64,000 bases of DNA, from the NCBI RefSeq assembly GCF_052180275.1, contig NZ_CP197465.1:2294001-2358000 (forward strand). Reading direction: 5' to 3'. Shown in pieces: positions 42,777 through 51,337 of the stretch (the first letter of the stretch is position 1; each line of letters opens with the position of its first letter). The position numbers and the translations under genes were made by a program. The notes beneath the pieces are model-generated. The model saw nothing but the letters and a program-made list of their open reading frames with translations, ran no database searches and was not told the DNA's origin. Source of the stretch: Kumtagia sp052180275. Its GTDB lineage: Bacteria > Pseudomonadota > Alphaproteobacteria > Rhizobiales > Rhizobiaceae.

Positions 42777-43295
42777 TCAAACTCCTTTCCTGTAATATGG
42801 CGCTTCATTCCGAGGGGATTCAAGCTCAAACCCGTAAACTTTTTGATACAGGTTAACGAGCTTTTCGTTGATGGGTTGCAAGCGAATTTCTTTCTTCCCT
42901 CGCGCCTGAGCATAGTTTGCAGCGGCCTGGAGAGCAATCAAAATCCGCTGCCCCTTTAGCGGGCAATCTGATCTGGGGTCCCCTTCCACAAACCGCAGCA
43001 TTAAACTTTGCCCTGTGGTCAGACCCAACGCTAGGCCGCTCAGCCGATCTTTGCCGCCCCAGATGGCCATATCGAGGCGGTCTGGTTCTCGGTGTTCCTG
43101 AAAGATTTTTTCCCAATCAAAATGGGAGCTTCCCCAATCGTGCAGATGCCTTGCAGCACGGCCCGACCATTCAGTGATTTGGATAGGCTTGCCCAAAAAA
43201 TGCGACATCGTCTCCGCCGCCAGCTTGCAGGCATCGTAGCGATTTTGTGCATATCGGATTTTTGCTGCGGCAAAGTGCGACAATGTGGAACTCAT
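42777..43295 (-). CDS. GNAT-like hypothetical protein
   Basis: A 172-residue protein. The centre (DRLDMAIWGGKDRLSGLALGLTTGQSLMLRFVEGDP) and the end (INEKLVNLYQKVYGFELES) have the strand order and final KxYGFE signature of GNAT N-acetyltransferases; the acetyl-CoA loop RILIALQAAANYAQARGKKEIRL is weak. Its base composition is lower in GC than the chromosomal part. It is coupled to the small gene downstream. Confidence 0.6.
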   Translation of the reverse strand: MSSTLSHFAAAKIRYAQNRYDACKLAAETMSHFLGKPIQITEWSGRAARHLHDWGSSHFDWEKIFQEHREPDRLDMAIWGGKDRLSGLALGLTTGQSLMLRFVEGDPRSDCPLKGQRILIALQAAANYAQARGKKEIRLQPINEKLVNLYQKVYGFELESPRNEAPYYRKGV

Positions 43296-43400
43296 GCGAA
43301 TGGGAGTAAGCGTTTAGACCTTTGGGCGACCAGAGTCATCGCACCCCCTGACATTCAACTGACAGGCACGATGCGGGCGCTGGAATAACGATAGTTCCAG

Positions 43401-43976
43401 CTACCTCATCGAGTCCGACGCGAAAGCTTCTCCACCCTCGGAATGGGCGGCATTGAGTAAATCGCGCAATTGGTTTCCATCTATAGAGCGCAAATAAAGC
43501 GTCGTCGCGAGACGGACGATCATGGTTCCAATGGGAATGATAAGCGCGGCGTCCCCGGTGAAGTCTTGGACGTTTCCGTCTTCGAAAACCAAGTTCTGAG
43601 ATGTCCCGTTTTCTTCTTTACGGAGGCGAAGGATGGCCTCGGTGTGGCGAGGCCCGGAAAGGACATTGTGGAACGCCCATTCGGCATACACGTAGGGCAG
43701 TTGGGACATAGAATTTTCGCCGTGCTCGACGGGAAATGCGTACCGGAGGAGGCGGTCGGAGAGCAAATTGTAAACGAGGTGGTAAGCAGTGAACGTCAGC
43801 GTAGATCGCTGCTCCCCGTTGGGATCGCGCAGAACCAACGCCTGGCCGCGCGCTAATCTCGTCTTGAACGTGTTCGGATTGATCTCCAAAAAATTAGCAG
43901 CGTCCCCGGTCCCGACGATGCCCTTGTGCCAATGATTCTTGAAATACGTTAGGGCCTGCGACGTGAGGATGTTCAT
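43401..43976 (-). CDS. Probable HTH repressor-like protein
   Basis: A 191-residue protein. Residues about 20-45 (KGIVGTGDAANFLEINPNTFKTRLARGQ) read as a helix-turn-helix, and the rest has no recognised family. The start ATG 43976 is preferred over 43991 because the upstream bases form part of a large operator-like inverted repeat (43989-44034). Location beside such a repeat suggests autoregulation. Confidence 0.55.
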   Translation of the reverse strand: MNILTSQALTYFKNHWHKGIVGTGDAANFLEINPNTFKTRLARGQALVLRDPNGEQRSTLTFTAYHLVYNLLSDRLLRYAFPVEHGENSMSQLPYVYAEWAFHNVLSGPRHTEAILRLRKEENGTSQNLVFEDGNVQDFTGDAALIIPIGTMIVRLATTLYLRSIDGNQLRDLLNAAHSEGGEAFASDSMR

Positions 43977-43988
43977 AGCCGACAATTC

Positions 43989-44034
43989 CACCAGGTTTCA
44001 ATGAAACCTTATTTAGTTTCATTGAAACCTGGTG
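43989..44034. promoter_or_regulatory. 19-bp perfect inverted repeat with nested dyads
   Basis: Arms CACCAGGTTTCAATGAAAC and its exact complement are separated by 8 AT-rich bases. Each arm itself contains a dyad (GTTTCA-A/T-TGAAAC), so the site offers two neighbouring binding sites on opposite faces. It lies 13 bases upstream of the 43976 start. This looks like a repressor operator; as a terminator it has no T run. Confidence 0.65.
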
Positions 44035-44232
44035 TCAATGGGTAGCTGAAGTGGCCGGTCCACTTCCCATCTGCGGGAGGACCAGTCGGAACTCCTGTGT
44101 TGAAGGCGGTCGGAAATAGGGTGCGACAAGCGCACTTAGCGAACCCAATCCAACCCTAGATATGCGGACAGTCGCGGGGTCGCTGCGGCGGCATGGCTGG
44201 TGTTGCCGTCCGAAAGCTGATCTGATCCTGGC

Positions 44233-44340
44233 ATGCCAACACCCAACAGCTCACCGCCGTGGGCGGCTGTCATTCTCGGAATGATCGCTGTCGTCCTTGC
44301 AATCGTCGCGATCATCGCGGTTCTGTATGGCGGGGTCTGA
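44233..44340 (+). CDS. Small single-span membrane protein
   Basis: A 35-residue frame, MPTPNSSPPWAAV followed by a continuous hydrophobic span ILGMIAVVLAIVAIIAVLY and GGV. It fits a single transmembrane peptide. The ribosome site is weak. No other gene is supported in 44035-44512. Confidence 0.4.
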   Translation: MPTPNSSPPWAAVILGMIAVVLAIVAIIAVLYGGV

Positions 44341-44512
44341 GGTTGATGCCAGAGGGTCAACCGATGCCCGAGCCCAACCATTTCGCGCCGCGTTGACTGC
44401 ATGACTGCTTCGTGAGGCGCGGGTTCTAAGAGGACATCCGAGATCATGCCTTCCGCGAAACGAATGTGCCGACCATCAAGGCCGGCACAAATTCTGGGGC
44501 ACTATGTTTAGA

Positions 44513-44995
44513 TCACGCGCCGTCATACACATAGACGACCAGTGTGCCATCGGCGAGAACCTCACTAGCCACGACGCTGGCAGGCAGAACGCTCTGCTCC
44601 CCGAGACGCGCACTGACCGCCGAATTGGATTCCAAGGCCAACTGTAAATCGCTTATCTGCTTCCCGTTCTGGCTCCTCGCCGCGTCGAATGCCTGCTTGT
44701 CGGCGCTCGCCCAATCGTTAATCCTCACCACCTTCACGGTCGATATGGTTGTGATGGTCTGGATTTGGCCGGCAGTCGTCGTTCCGGCAGCTATGACAGG
44801 TGTTAAAGTCTGGAGGTCGATCGTGCTGACTTTGTCGCTACCGTTCTCAGCATTCAATTGCTGAGTACCAGAATTGATCTGGGTCTGCCCGGTGGAGTCC
44901 TGGTCTTTCGCCTGCGCTGGGCTTTCCGCGAATGCGGGCACAGCAAAGGCAACGATGGCCGCTACAGAGGCGGCGTACACAAGGTTATTTTTCAT
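44513..44995 (-). CDS. Exported hypothetical protein
   Basis: A 160-residue protein with a clear signal peptide (MKNNLVYAASVAAIVAFAV, cleavage after PAFA). The mature part is rich in Thr, Ser, Gln and Asp, has no cysteine, and includes VKVVRINDWASADKQAFDAARSQNG. AGAGAG precedes the ATG at 44995. Function unknown, periplasmic. Confidence 0.7.
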   Translation of the reverse strand: MKNNLVYAASVAAIVAFAVPAFAESPAQAKDQDSTGQTQINSGTQQLNAENGSDKVSTIDLQTLTPVIAAGTTTAGQIQTITTISTVKVVRINDWASADKQAFDAARSQNGKQISDLQLALESNSAVSARLGEQSVLPASVVASEVLADGTLVVYVYDGA

Positions 44996-45347
44996 GGGGT
45001 CTCTCTGGTTGTTCCTCGGAGTGTCAACCGGCAACCAGAAAGTTAGTTCCAGAAATATCCCCTTCAGGCCTGCCTCGCCGACTGCAATCGGGGCATTTGT
45101 CGGCTGGGCCGAGGCTGCGGCGGACAGTCAGCTTCTGACGAGGTTACTCCATCGCATTGCACCCGCCTTCTGCACCGTTCATCGGGGCCGCGAAATAATG
45201 CAATTTGAGCACGATGCGGAAACCATGGTGCCGATTCAGATTATCATGATAGGGTGCCCCAGAGCGTCGGCCCAAGGGCCGTGTTTGACGGCGTTCCTGC
45301 CGAGTTATGGCTCGCTCCGCGAGTCTTCGGCCCCTAAAGGGCCCATC

Positions 45348-46400
45348 ATGCCAACGACACCGACTATGCATGTCGAAGCTGCGAGCGCGCTTGCAATCGT
45401 GGTATCATCGAACGAACCTTTGCTGTTCCTGTCCGACGACCTGAAAGTCATTGCGGCGAGCGCATCTTTTTGTCGTGCTTTTGAGATTGATCCCGCCACA
45501 GTTCCCGGTAGGCGCCTTAGCGAGCTTGGCAACGGCGAATGGGCGATGCCCACGCTGGCGTCATTGCTAAAGGCGACCGCTTCTGGAAGTGCGCAGATCG
45601 AGGCGTACGAGATAGACCTTACGCGCCGCGATCAGAAGACCCGGAACCTGGTCGTCAACGCCCGTACGCTTAACGATGGCGACATTGATCACATTCGCTT
45701 GCTTCTGGCCGTAACCGACGTAACGGATGCCCGCGCCGAAGCGCGTCTGAAAGATGATCTCGTTCGCGATAAGGCGATCCTGCTGCAGGAAGTCCAGCAC
45801 CGGGTAGCAAATAGCCTCCAGATCATTGCCAGCATTCTCATGCAGAGCGCGCGCCGGGTCCAATCGGAAGAAGCGCGCGGGCACCTTCGAAGCGCCCATC
45901 ACCGAGTGATGTCTATTGCAGACCTTCAACGTCAACTTTCTACGTCTAAAGGCGGCAGCGTCGAGCTACGTACCTATCTCACACAGCTTTGCCAAAGTCT
46001 CGGTGCGTCGATGATCGCCGACTCCGGTCGGCTCTCGATCGAGGTGACAGTCGACAACAGCGCCGTGGAAGCAGACGTTTCGGTCAGCTTGGGCCTGATC
46101 GTGACCGAGCTCGTCATCAACGCTCTGAAACACGCATTTCCCGATGAGCGAATTGGCAGAATCGCGATCGACTATCGTTCCACGGCTGATGAATGGACCC
46201 TTTCGGTTGTCGACAACGGCATCGGTATGCTGACGGGGGACGATGCGCCAAAGGCGGGGTTAGGGAGCGGCATTGTAGAGGCGCTAGCAAGGAACCTGCT
46301 GGGCGAAATCAAGCTGACCGATGCGGATCCAGGCACGACGATCACCATCAGCCACCGGCAAGATGTTAGCCTCCAAGCCGATATTCCCACAGCCGCCTAG
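45348..46400 (+). CDS. PAS-containing sensor histidine kinase, HisKA_2 type
   Basis: A 350-residue cytoplasmic kinase. Residues about 12-125 form a PAS-like sensor, followed by the phospho-acceptor helix AILLQEVQHRVANSLQIIASI (His151) characteristic of HisKA_2 kinases, then the HATPase domain with TELVINALKHAFPDE (N box), VVDNGIGM (G1) and GLGSGIVEALA (G2). Start 45348 has TAAAGGG upstream; earlier in-frame ATGs lack support. It has no membrane segment. The receiver-only protein 68 bases downstream is the natural phosphotransfer partner. Confidence 0.88.
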   Translation: MPTTPTMHVEAASALAIVVSSNEPLLFLSDDLKVIAASASFCRAFEIDPATVPGRRLSELGNGEWAMPTLASLLKATASGSAQIEAYEIDLTRRDQKTRNLVVNARTLNDGDIDHIRLLLAVTDVTDARAEARLKDDLVRDKAILLQEVQHRVANSLQIIASILMQSARRVQSEEARGHLRSAHHRVMSIADLQRQLSTSKGGSVELRTYLTQLCQSLGASMIADSGRLSIEVTVDNSAVEADVSVSLGLIVTELVINALKHAFPDERIGRIAIDYRSTADEWTLSVVDNGIGMLTGDDAPKAGLGSGIVEALARNLLGEIKLTDADPGTTITISHRQDVSLQADIPTAA

Positions 46401-46468
46401 GAACTCAATTGCCTTTCAAACGCTACGTCACCGAGCGTTAGAGGTTCTCAGCCATGTCAGTGTAATTG

Positions 46469-46855
46469 ATGAATAACGGAAAATCGGTCGTTCTGGTTGT
46501 CGAAGACAGCACGCTCATTCGAATGGGCGCCCTCGATTTGGTGCTATCCGCCGGCTATGAAGCGCTAGAGGCGCGAGACGCAGATGAAGCAATTCGCATT
46601 TTGGAGTCGCGACCCGACATCGATCTGGTGTTCACCGATGTTCAGATGCCAGGGACCATGGATGGCGCCAAGCTGGCCCACTACATCCGCGAGCGATGGC
46701 CGCCCATAAAATTGCTCGTGGCTTCGGGTAATGCAATTCTCGAAGAAAGTAGCCTGCCGTTTGGGAGCAGGTTTTTCTCAAAGCCATACGACGACCACGC
46801 CATCACAGATGCGATGGCCCGCCTGCTTGCGAGCGATCACGCTTCTCACGTTTAA
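46469..46855 (+). CDS. Single-domain response regulator (CheY-like)
   Basis: A 128-residue receiver domain with acidic pocket VVEDS, phospho-acceptor Asp57 (VFTDVQMPGTMDG) and conserved Lys105 (RFFSKPYDD). It has no output domain, so it works by protein contact or as a phosphate sink, as is common for partners of HisKA_2/HWE kinases in alphaproteobacteria. Confidence 0.88.
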   Translation: MNNGKSVVLVVEDSTLIRMGALDLVLSAGYEALEARDADEAIRILESRPDIDLVFTDVQMPGTMDGAKLAHYIRERWPPIKLLVASGNAILEESSLPFGSRFFSKPYDDHAITDAMARLLASDHASHV

Positions 46856-47028
46856 ACATCCGTCATGCGCGGCATGAACGCATGTTGCCCCCTAAGCTGG
46901 TTGCTGGTTGAAGGGCAGATTTCGCGGTGTAGCTGCCAGAAATTTGGCATTCTGTTTCCCAACCATTGCGAACGCAGAAGCGCTCACAGGCCGCTGTAAC
47001 CGTCTGGAAATCGCGCTCTACGCTGATG

Positions 47029-48003
47029 TCATAAGAACCCGGCGCCGGCATGGTCGCGATATCGCTCCGCCCTCCGAATATATTTCCGCACCGTACGCGG
47101 ATCGACGTGGCGGGTCTGGTCCATTATTCGATTGAGGTCCGCCCCGCGCTCGGCTGCGCTGGTGACAAAGCCAGCCCGCAAGCTGTGGCCTGAGAACTCC
47201 TCGGCGTCGAGCCCAGCGCGCTCCGCATATCCCTTGACGATTTTTGCCACCGCCCAACCGCTCAGGCGTTCGCCGGACACGGCGCTGCTCTTGTTGACCG
47301 GGCGGAATAGCGGGCCTTCGGTGATGCCGGCAGCGTCCAACCATGCCCGCACGACGGCGACAGGCCGTAGGCTTTCGCCGTTGGGAATGGCCACGGTGTA
47401 GCCCTCGCCCTCCTGGTCGGTTTTCGATCGGCGGATGGTCACGTCCAGGCCTTTGTCTGTGAATGCCAGGTCGGACGCGTCGAGGGCGACAAGCTCGGAG
47501 CGGCGGAACGCGCCGGCCATGCCGAGCAGGATAAGCGCGCGGTCGCGCATACCCTGCATGGTGTGCGCCGAATGGGCCAACATCGCGGAAACCCGCTCGG
47601 CGGTCGCAGGCTGCTTTTGCACCGGCGCTGTCCCGATGGTCCGCCTGATGCCCTTCACGACCATGGACACGGCCTCGTGCTCGGTCGGTGTTGGCAAACC
47701 GGCAGCTTTGTGGGTGTGCCGGATCGCGGCCACAGCAACAGCCAGGGTGGAAGCTTTGCGGCCTTCCTTCATCCTGGCCACGAGATAGGCTGCAACGGTC
47801 TGAGGCAGGGCCAGCAGGCTAGTGATGCCCTTGCCGGTGCACAATGCCTCACGTGCGGCGCGCTGCTTTGCGCCGCCTTTGATTGGCCACTTGTGCAGAA
47901 GGATGTCGGCGGCCTGGCGGTTATTGCTGACGTGATGCACCGTCACGCTGTTTCCGAGCATCACGGGCACGGTCCCATCCCACCATCCGCCTTCGGTTGC
48001 CAT
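47029..48003 (-). CDS. Second tyrosine recombinase
   Basis: A 324-residue site-specific recombinase unlike the tRNA-adjacent integrase. An N-terminal SAM-like core-binding domain (about 30-115) precedes the catalytic domain with GAFRRSELVALDASDL (Arg I), HSLRAGFVTSAAERG (His-x-x-Arg), HVDPRTVRKYIRR (His/Tyr). It carries no obvious tRNA neighbour. Start 48003 overlaps the upstream small gene (TGATG). It may belong to a nested element or act in element maintenance such as dimer resolution. Confidence 0.88.
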   Translation of the reverse strand: MATEGGWWDGTVPVMLGNSVTVHHVSNNRQAADILLHKWPIKGGAKQRAAREALCTGKGITSLLALPQTVAAYLVARMKEGRKASTLAVAVAAIRHTHKAAGLPTPTEHEAVSMVVKGIRRTIGTAPVQKQPATAERVSAMLAHSAHTMQGMRDRALILLGMAGAFRRSELVALDASDLAFTDKGLDVTIRRSKTDQEGEGYTVAIPNGESLRPVAVVRAWLDAAGITEGPLFRPVNKSSAVSGERLSGWAVAKIVKGYAERAGLDAEEFSGHSLRAGFVTSAAERGADLNRIMDQTRHVDPRTVRKYIRRAERYRDHAGAGFL

Positions 48004-48134
48004 CAGACTTCCTCGTTCTCGGGGATGGGCTCCAGGCCAAGCCATTCGGGTGTGCGGCCCTGCTGGAGCAAGGAGAGGTCAGTTGGGCGCACTTCGTAAT
48101 AATCCTCGCCCACGCAAACCGTGGCCGACTTCAT
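48003..48134 (-). CDS. Small protein coupled to recombinase
   Basis: A 43-residue frame (MKSATVCVGEDYYEVRPTDL...) behind GGTGGCGAG, ending in an overlap with the recombinase start. The reading frame extends upstream to 48308, which would give 101 residues, but that part looks less coding. Not recognised. Confidence 0.45.
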   Translation of the reverse strand: MKSATVCVGEDYYEVRPTDLSLLQQGRTPEWLGLEPIPENEEV

Positions 48135-48457
48135 CTCGCCACCGGCGAAACACTGGCTGATGATGCGAACGCGATTGCGCCCTTTGTGGGCTGTGACGGC
48201 GGCGCGCTGGCGAAGATGCTCTGATATGGAAGGGCGCGTCGTGGGAGGCCGGCTGCTTGCCGGGGCAGATAGTTTGATGCCGTCACCTTTGGCCCACATA
48301 CGCAACACTCACTCGACTCGGGCGACTCAATGCGCGAGCGTGCATGTGGTTGCCCCAACGGCAATTGTCACGGTTACAACATCATCCGTTGCGACTCTCA
48401 CATTCTCTCGGTATATGCACGCGCCATTAATTCGCAGCGAACCAAACGGGATTGGCT

Positions 48458-48646
48458 ATGCAGCGGGCGGAAGTGAATGTGGCGGGGCGGACTGAGGAGG
48501 TGAAGGTTTCTCGCCTCGGTGCCGGTCTATGGGCCGTTTCCGGCGATTTCGCCGATCGAGAGATTGTCGTGGTGGATCGCAGTCCCGACGCCGCACTAGA
48601 TCGCTGGCGAACGACGGCCGCTGATGATTGGCGCGCTGCCGCCTGA
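48458..48646 (+). CDS. Small hypothetical protein
   Basis: A 62-residue protein with a beta-rich first half (MQRAEVNVAGRTEEVKVSRL, LWAVSGDFADREIVVVDRS) and a short final helix. Convergent with the next minus-strand gene. Not recognised; the consistent strand pattern supports it. Confidence 0.5.
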   Translation: MQRAEVNVAGRTEEVKVSRLGAGLWAVSGDFADREIVVVDRSPDAALDRWRTTAADDWRAAA

Positions 48647-48650
48647 AGGT

Positions 48651-48899
48651 CTAGCCCAGCTCCTGGAGACCAGGCAGCGGACTATCCTGCGCCGTACGGC
48701 GTTCGGAAAGTGACCGCCACAGGTCGGCCTCGGCTGTCCGCCCTTGTTGGAAGACGTGGATGACCTCAGCAGCCAACTCTTCTCTCTGGTCGATGTCCCT
48801 CTGAGCCAGCCGGCGCTCGTCGCACAATCGGTTAAATACTTTTTGGATGGTCGCGAGTTCGGCGGGATTAAACGCGCCGAAACATCTGGTGAAGGGCAT
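48651..48899 (-). CDS. Duplicated cassette gene A, copy 1
   Basis: An 82-residue helical protein beginning MPFTRCFGAFNPAELATIQKVF. It is paralogous to the product of 54676-54957, sharing NPAELATIQKVFxRLCxER and EELAAEVIHVFQQGxTAEA. Function not recognised. The first half is a conserved helix pair; the C-terminus differs between copies. Confidence 0.65.
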   Translation of the reverse strand: MPFTRCFGAFNPAELATIQKVFNRLCDERRLAQRDIDQREELAAEVIHVFQQGRTAEADLWRSLSERRTAQDSPLPGLQELG

Positions 48900-49040
48900 A
48901 ACGCTCTCCTCCCTTGGTCGGGCGAAAGCGTGATGAACTCTTCCAAGCGTCCGTTTGCCGTGTCAGGTGCGGACGACTTTTTAAGGGTACTCCTGTTCCA
49001 TGCCGTTGGCTATTCACAAAGACATGCCGGGCCGCTGCGC

Positions 49041-49217
49041 TTAGCCTTCCGCCTTGAAGTTTTCGGCCTCTCGCAGAACTTTCTTCATGTCGCCTCCATG
49101 CTTGCGAATGAGGTCTTTAGCCTGTAGCGGTGAGAGGTCTGTCGTCTCGGCCAAGCGAAGCGCCTTCGCTTCGACGCCGGTGGATGCCGTGTCATCGTTG
49201 GCTGGTTGTTTTGGCAT
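49041..49217 (-). CDS. Duplicated cassette gene B, copy 1
   Basis: A 58-residue protein, MPKQPANDDTASTG then LAETTDLSPLQAKDLIRKHG and GDMKKVLREAENFKAEG. The UBA-like or HTH-like helix run is shared with the product of 55096-55275 (LAETTDLSPQQAKELLHKHG). It lies upstream of gene A copy 1 with a 141-base spacer that is also conserved in the second copy. Below common size cut-offs, but the paralogy shows the frame is under constraint. Confidence 0.65.
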   Translation of the reverse strand: MPKQPANDDTASTGVEAKALRLAETTDLSPLQAKDLIRKHGGDMKKVLREAENFKAEG

Positions 49218-49358
49218 AGGGTTCTCCTTATTGAGGTGAACGCCGCCGAGCCCGACTCGTTGCCTACCTCTTCACCGCCCTGGAACAACCGATCATCACG
49301 AAGGTTGAAGCGACAAGGGTTGCGCTACCAAACTGCCGACCTTGGGAGTGAAGCAGAG

Positions 49359-49694
49359 ATGCGAACTGCACTGACATATGCTGCTGTCGCCTTCGCAACG
49401 CTGGCAACCCCTGCCTTCGCGAATCCACCAAAGGACGTTGCAGATCTCATCGGCGCCCCCGCAGCGGGTGCGGAAACGGAAATGTCGAACCGTGGCTATG
49501 AGAAAATGAAAAACAACACATGGTGGAACCCGGAAATGGGCGTCTGTGTCCATGTCGATGTTTTAGAAGGTGACTTTACGTCCGTCACAATGATCGCACG
49601 AACTGCCTGCGGGCAAAGCGGTGAGGCAGCTGCAACATGCCCCCCCGACCTTCCTGAGGCTGATCTTGCCAAGCAGCCTGGATGTAGGCTGTAG
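49359..49694 (+). CDS. Exported hypothetical protein
   Basis: A 111-residue protein with signal peptide MRTALTYAAVAFATLATPAFA. The mature domain has four cysteines (GVCVHV, TACGQ, ATCPP, PGCRL), suggesting two disulfides, and a WWNPEMGVCV strand. Start supported by GCAGAG. Unknown function in the periplasm. Confidence 0.65.
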   Translation: MRTALTYAAVAFATLATPAFANPPKDVADLIGAPAAGAETEMSNRGYEKMKNNTWWNPEMGVCVHVDVLEGDFTSVTMIARTACGQSGEAAATCPPDLPEADLAKQPGCRL

Positions 49695-49752
49695 TCAGCC
49701 TTGCCGGCCTGCCCGGCTATTCGACCACATGTAGGTAGGCCGGGCGTCGGTC

Positions 49753-49941
49753 ATGAGACACTTAATGAAAAGCACCCTGTACACCGTTTATGCGCCGCCT
49801 AAGCGAGGACTGCCTTATCTGGCGGTGACATTAATGCCGGACGGCACGGCAACCGCTCGCCCGTTCGATACGGAAATAGATGCGGCGACGTATATTCGCG
49901 AGGTAGCGGCAGGCGGGGCGCGCGATCCGAGCACGCACTAG
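49753..49941 (+). CDS. Small hypothetical protein
   Basis: A 62-residue frame (MRHLMKSTLYTVYAPPKRG...) with mixed beta and a final helix. An ATG four codons in is possible. Not recognised. Confidence 0.45.
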   Translation: MRHLMKSTLYTVYAPPKRGLPYLAVTLMPDGTATARPFDTEIDAATYIREVAAGGARDPSTH

Positions 49942-50032
49942 CCTGTCCACATCTCCGCATCTCCGCATGCAAGGTGAAAACTACGGCAACGCATCCTGCG
50001 TATCTGTCTACATTGAGAGACGGGGTTGCCTT

Positions 50033-50206
50033 GTGAGTTCTGAAGGATTATGCGCGATGAGGCATCAGCATGCCTTGTGGCTGGCCAAGGACGCCGCAAT
50101 TTCGCTGATAGAGGCCCTCCGAATCGTCGATGATGTGGGGTTCGAGCCGAGATTGCTTCGTCGAGAAGCTCGCTTGTTCAAATCCTCGAAGTGGGCAAGC
50201 AGTTAG
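50033..50206 (+). CDS. Possible small protein
   Basis: A 57-codon frame from a GTG, or 49 codons from ATG 50057. The sequence HALWLAKDAAISLIEALRIVDD is helix-like. Support is weak, with no clear ribosome site and no family. Confidence 0.3.
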   Translation: MSSEGLCAMRHQHALWLAKDAAISLIEALRIVDDVGFEPRLLRREARLFKSSKWASS

Positions 50207-50239
50207 CCCAGCCACGTCTCCGCCGCCATCGATCCGCCC

Positions 50240-50389
50240 TCACTCAATCAGGATGTCCGCCTCTGTCGCGACCTCGGCGAACGCCTTCTGAGCCATGGCA
50301 AGCGCAGCCGTTGCCCACGTGCTCTGTCGCTCCTGCGGGTTGAGAGGATGAATGGCCCGAAGGGCATAGTCGTCCGTCGGACCACCCAT
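50240..50389 (-). CDS. Small hypothetical protein
   Basis: A 49-residue frame (MGGPTDDYALRAIHPLNPQE...) that starts six bases after the Met-rich gene on the same strand. The spacing suggests a two-gene unit. Not recognised. Confidence 0.4.
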   Translation of the reverse strand: MGGPTDDYALRAIHPLNPQERQSTWATAALAMAQKAFAEVATEADILIE

Positions 50390-50395
50390 AGGAAA

Positions 50396-50650
50396 TCAGC
50401 CCTTCATGGCCTTCGCAGCCATGTCCATGTGCATGGTGCAGTCGTCCATCTTGTTGGCTTTCATCGCTTCCTTCGCCATGTCCATTTCCTTCATGGCGTT
50501 GGCCTTCATCGCGTCGTCCTTCATCGCGTCCATGTCCGCCTGAATCTTCATCATAGAGGCGTCGTCGCACTTCATCATCGTATCGTCGGCAAACGCGGCC
50601 TGGGCAAAAAACGTTGCGAAGGTCGCCGCGACGAGTGTGGTCTTCAGCAT
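50396..50650 (-). CDS. Small exported Met/Asp/Lys-rich protein
   Basis: An 84-residue protein with signal peptide MLKTTLVAATFATFFAQAAFA. The mature 63 residues hold 16 methionines, mostly in repeated MK and MD pairs, plus two cysteines and one histidine. Methionine-rich periplasmic proteins can bind Cu(I) or scavenge oxidants; this is inference only. GAGGAAACC precedes the start. Confidence 0.65.
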   Translation of the reverse strand: MLKTTLVAATFATFFAQAAFADDTMMKCDDASMMKIQADMDAMKDDAMKANAMKEMDMAKEAMKANKMDDCTMHMDMAAKAMKG

Positions 50651-50960
50651 GATGGTTTCCTCACCTGGGATTTACGGGGACATTCCCCTCGTCCAGTTCG
50701 TCGCCGCGACCAATTTGTTACGTGGCGCTCTCATGCTTTGGAAATATGTCCCGCGTCCGTTTCTGTGCCCGGGCGCGGCGGTTTCGTTGGGCCGGTCTTA
50801 GCTCGCGTCGTGATCGCCGGCAATGTCGCGAAAAGGGTCGAAAACAGACATAGGGGAAGCCCAGCCACTCGCGCAGCCGGGCCAAATGCGCAACGGCTGC
50901 GCATTTCAATGCAGGACCGGCCTCTGCTCCTCCTCGCCCTCGCCAGGCGTCCTCGCGCTG

Positions 50961-51092
50961 TCACCGATCGCTTGGAGCAGAACGCGATTGTTTGTGGTCT
51001 AAAACCTCGTTGGCCTGCTTCACGCCCCGCCTGTCGCCGAGCAGGAAGCCGAATGCGAAGGCGATGACGGTGGTGAGCGCGATATAGGTCAT
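50961..51092 (-). CDS. Small membrane protein, last of three coupled genes
   Basis: A 43-residue protein with one N-terminal membrane span (MTYIALTTVIAFAFGFLLG) and a charged tail DRRGVKQANEVLDHKQ. It overlaps the upstream gene as ATGA. The layout resembles small phage spanin or regulator peptides, but no assignment is made. Confidence 0.5.
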   Translation of the reverse strand: MTYIALTTVIAFAFGFLLGDRRGVKQANEVLDHKQSRSAPSDR

Positions 51093-51337
51093 GCCTTGTC
51101 CCCCCCTTGCCGCTCGCCTTGGGGCTTGATTTCGACGGCACCCACCGCCACCGATACATCGACGGCAAGGTCTGCCCCGAATTGCAGCAAGCCCACGATG
51201 TCCTGCGTCACTCGTCTGCGAATGTCACCATTCCAGTTTTCAGCGCCCTCCAGCGCCAACGCGCATACTGTCATGATCGCCGACAGGTTGCCCACCTGCG
51301 CAACAGGATCCTTGTCCGATCGGGGAAGGCCGCTCAT
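51089..51337 (-). CDS. Hypothetical protein in small coupled operon
   Basis: An 82-residue protein starting MSGLPRSDKDPVAQVGNLSA with a long helix pair. Its start overlaps the stop of the upstream gene (ATGA) and its stop overlaps the next start, giving a tightly coupled three-gene unit. Not recognised. Confidence 0.6.
   Translation of the reverse strand: MSGLPRSDKDPVAQVGNLSAIMTVCALALEGAENWNGDIRRRVTQDIVGLLQFGADLAVDVSVAVGAVEIKPQGERQGGDKA

Noticed and set aside
50731..51168. A 145-codon minus-strand frame
   Set aside because: Overlaps the better supported coupled small genes at 50961-51337 and is Arg-rich low-complexity sequence.
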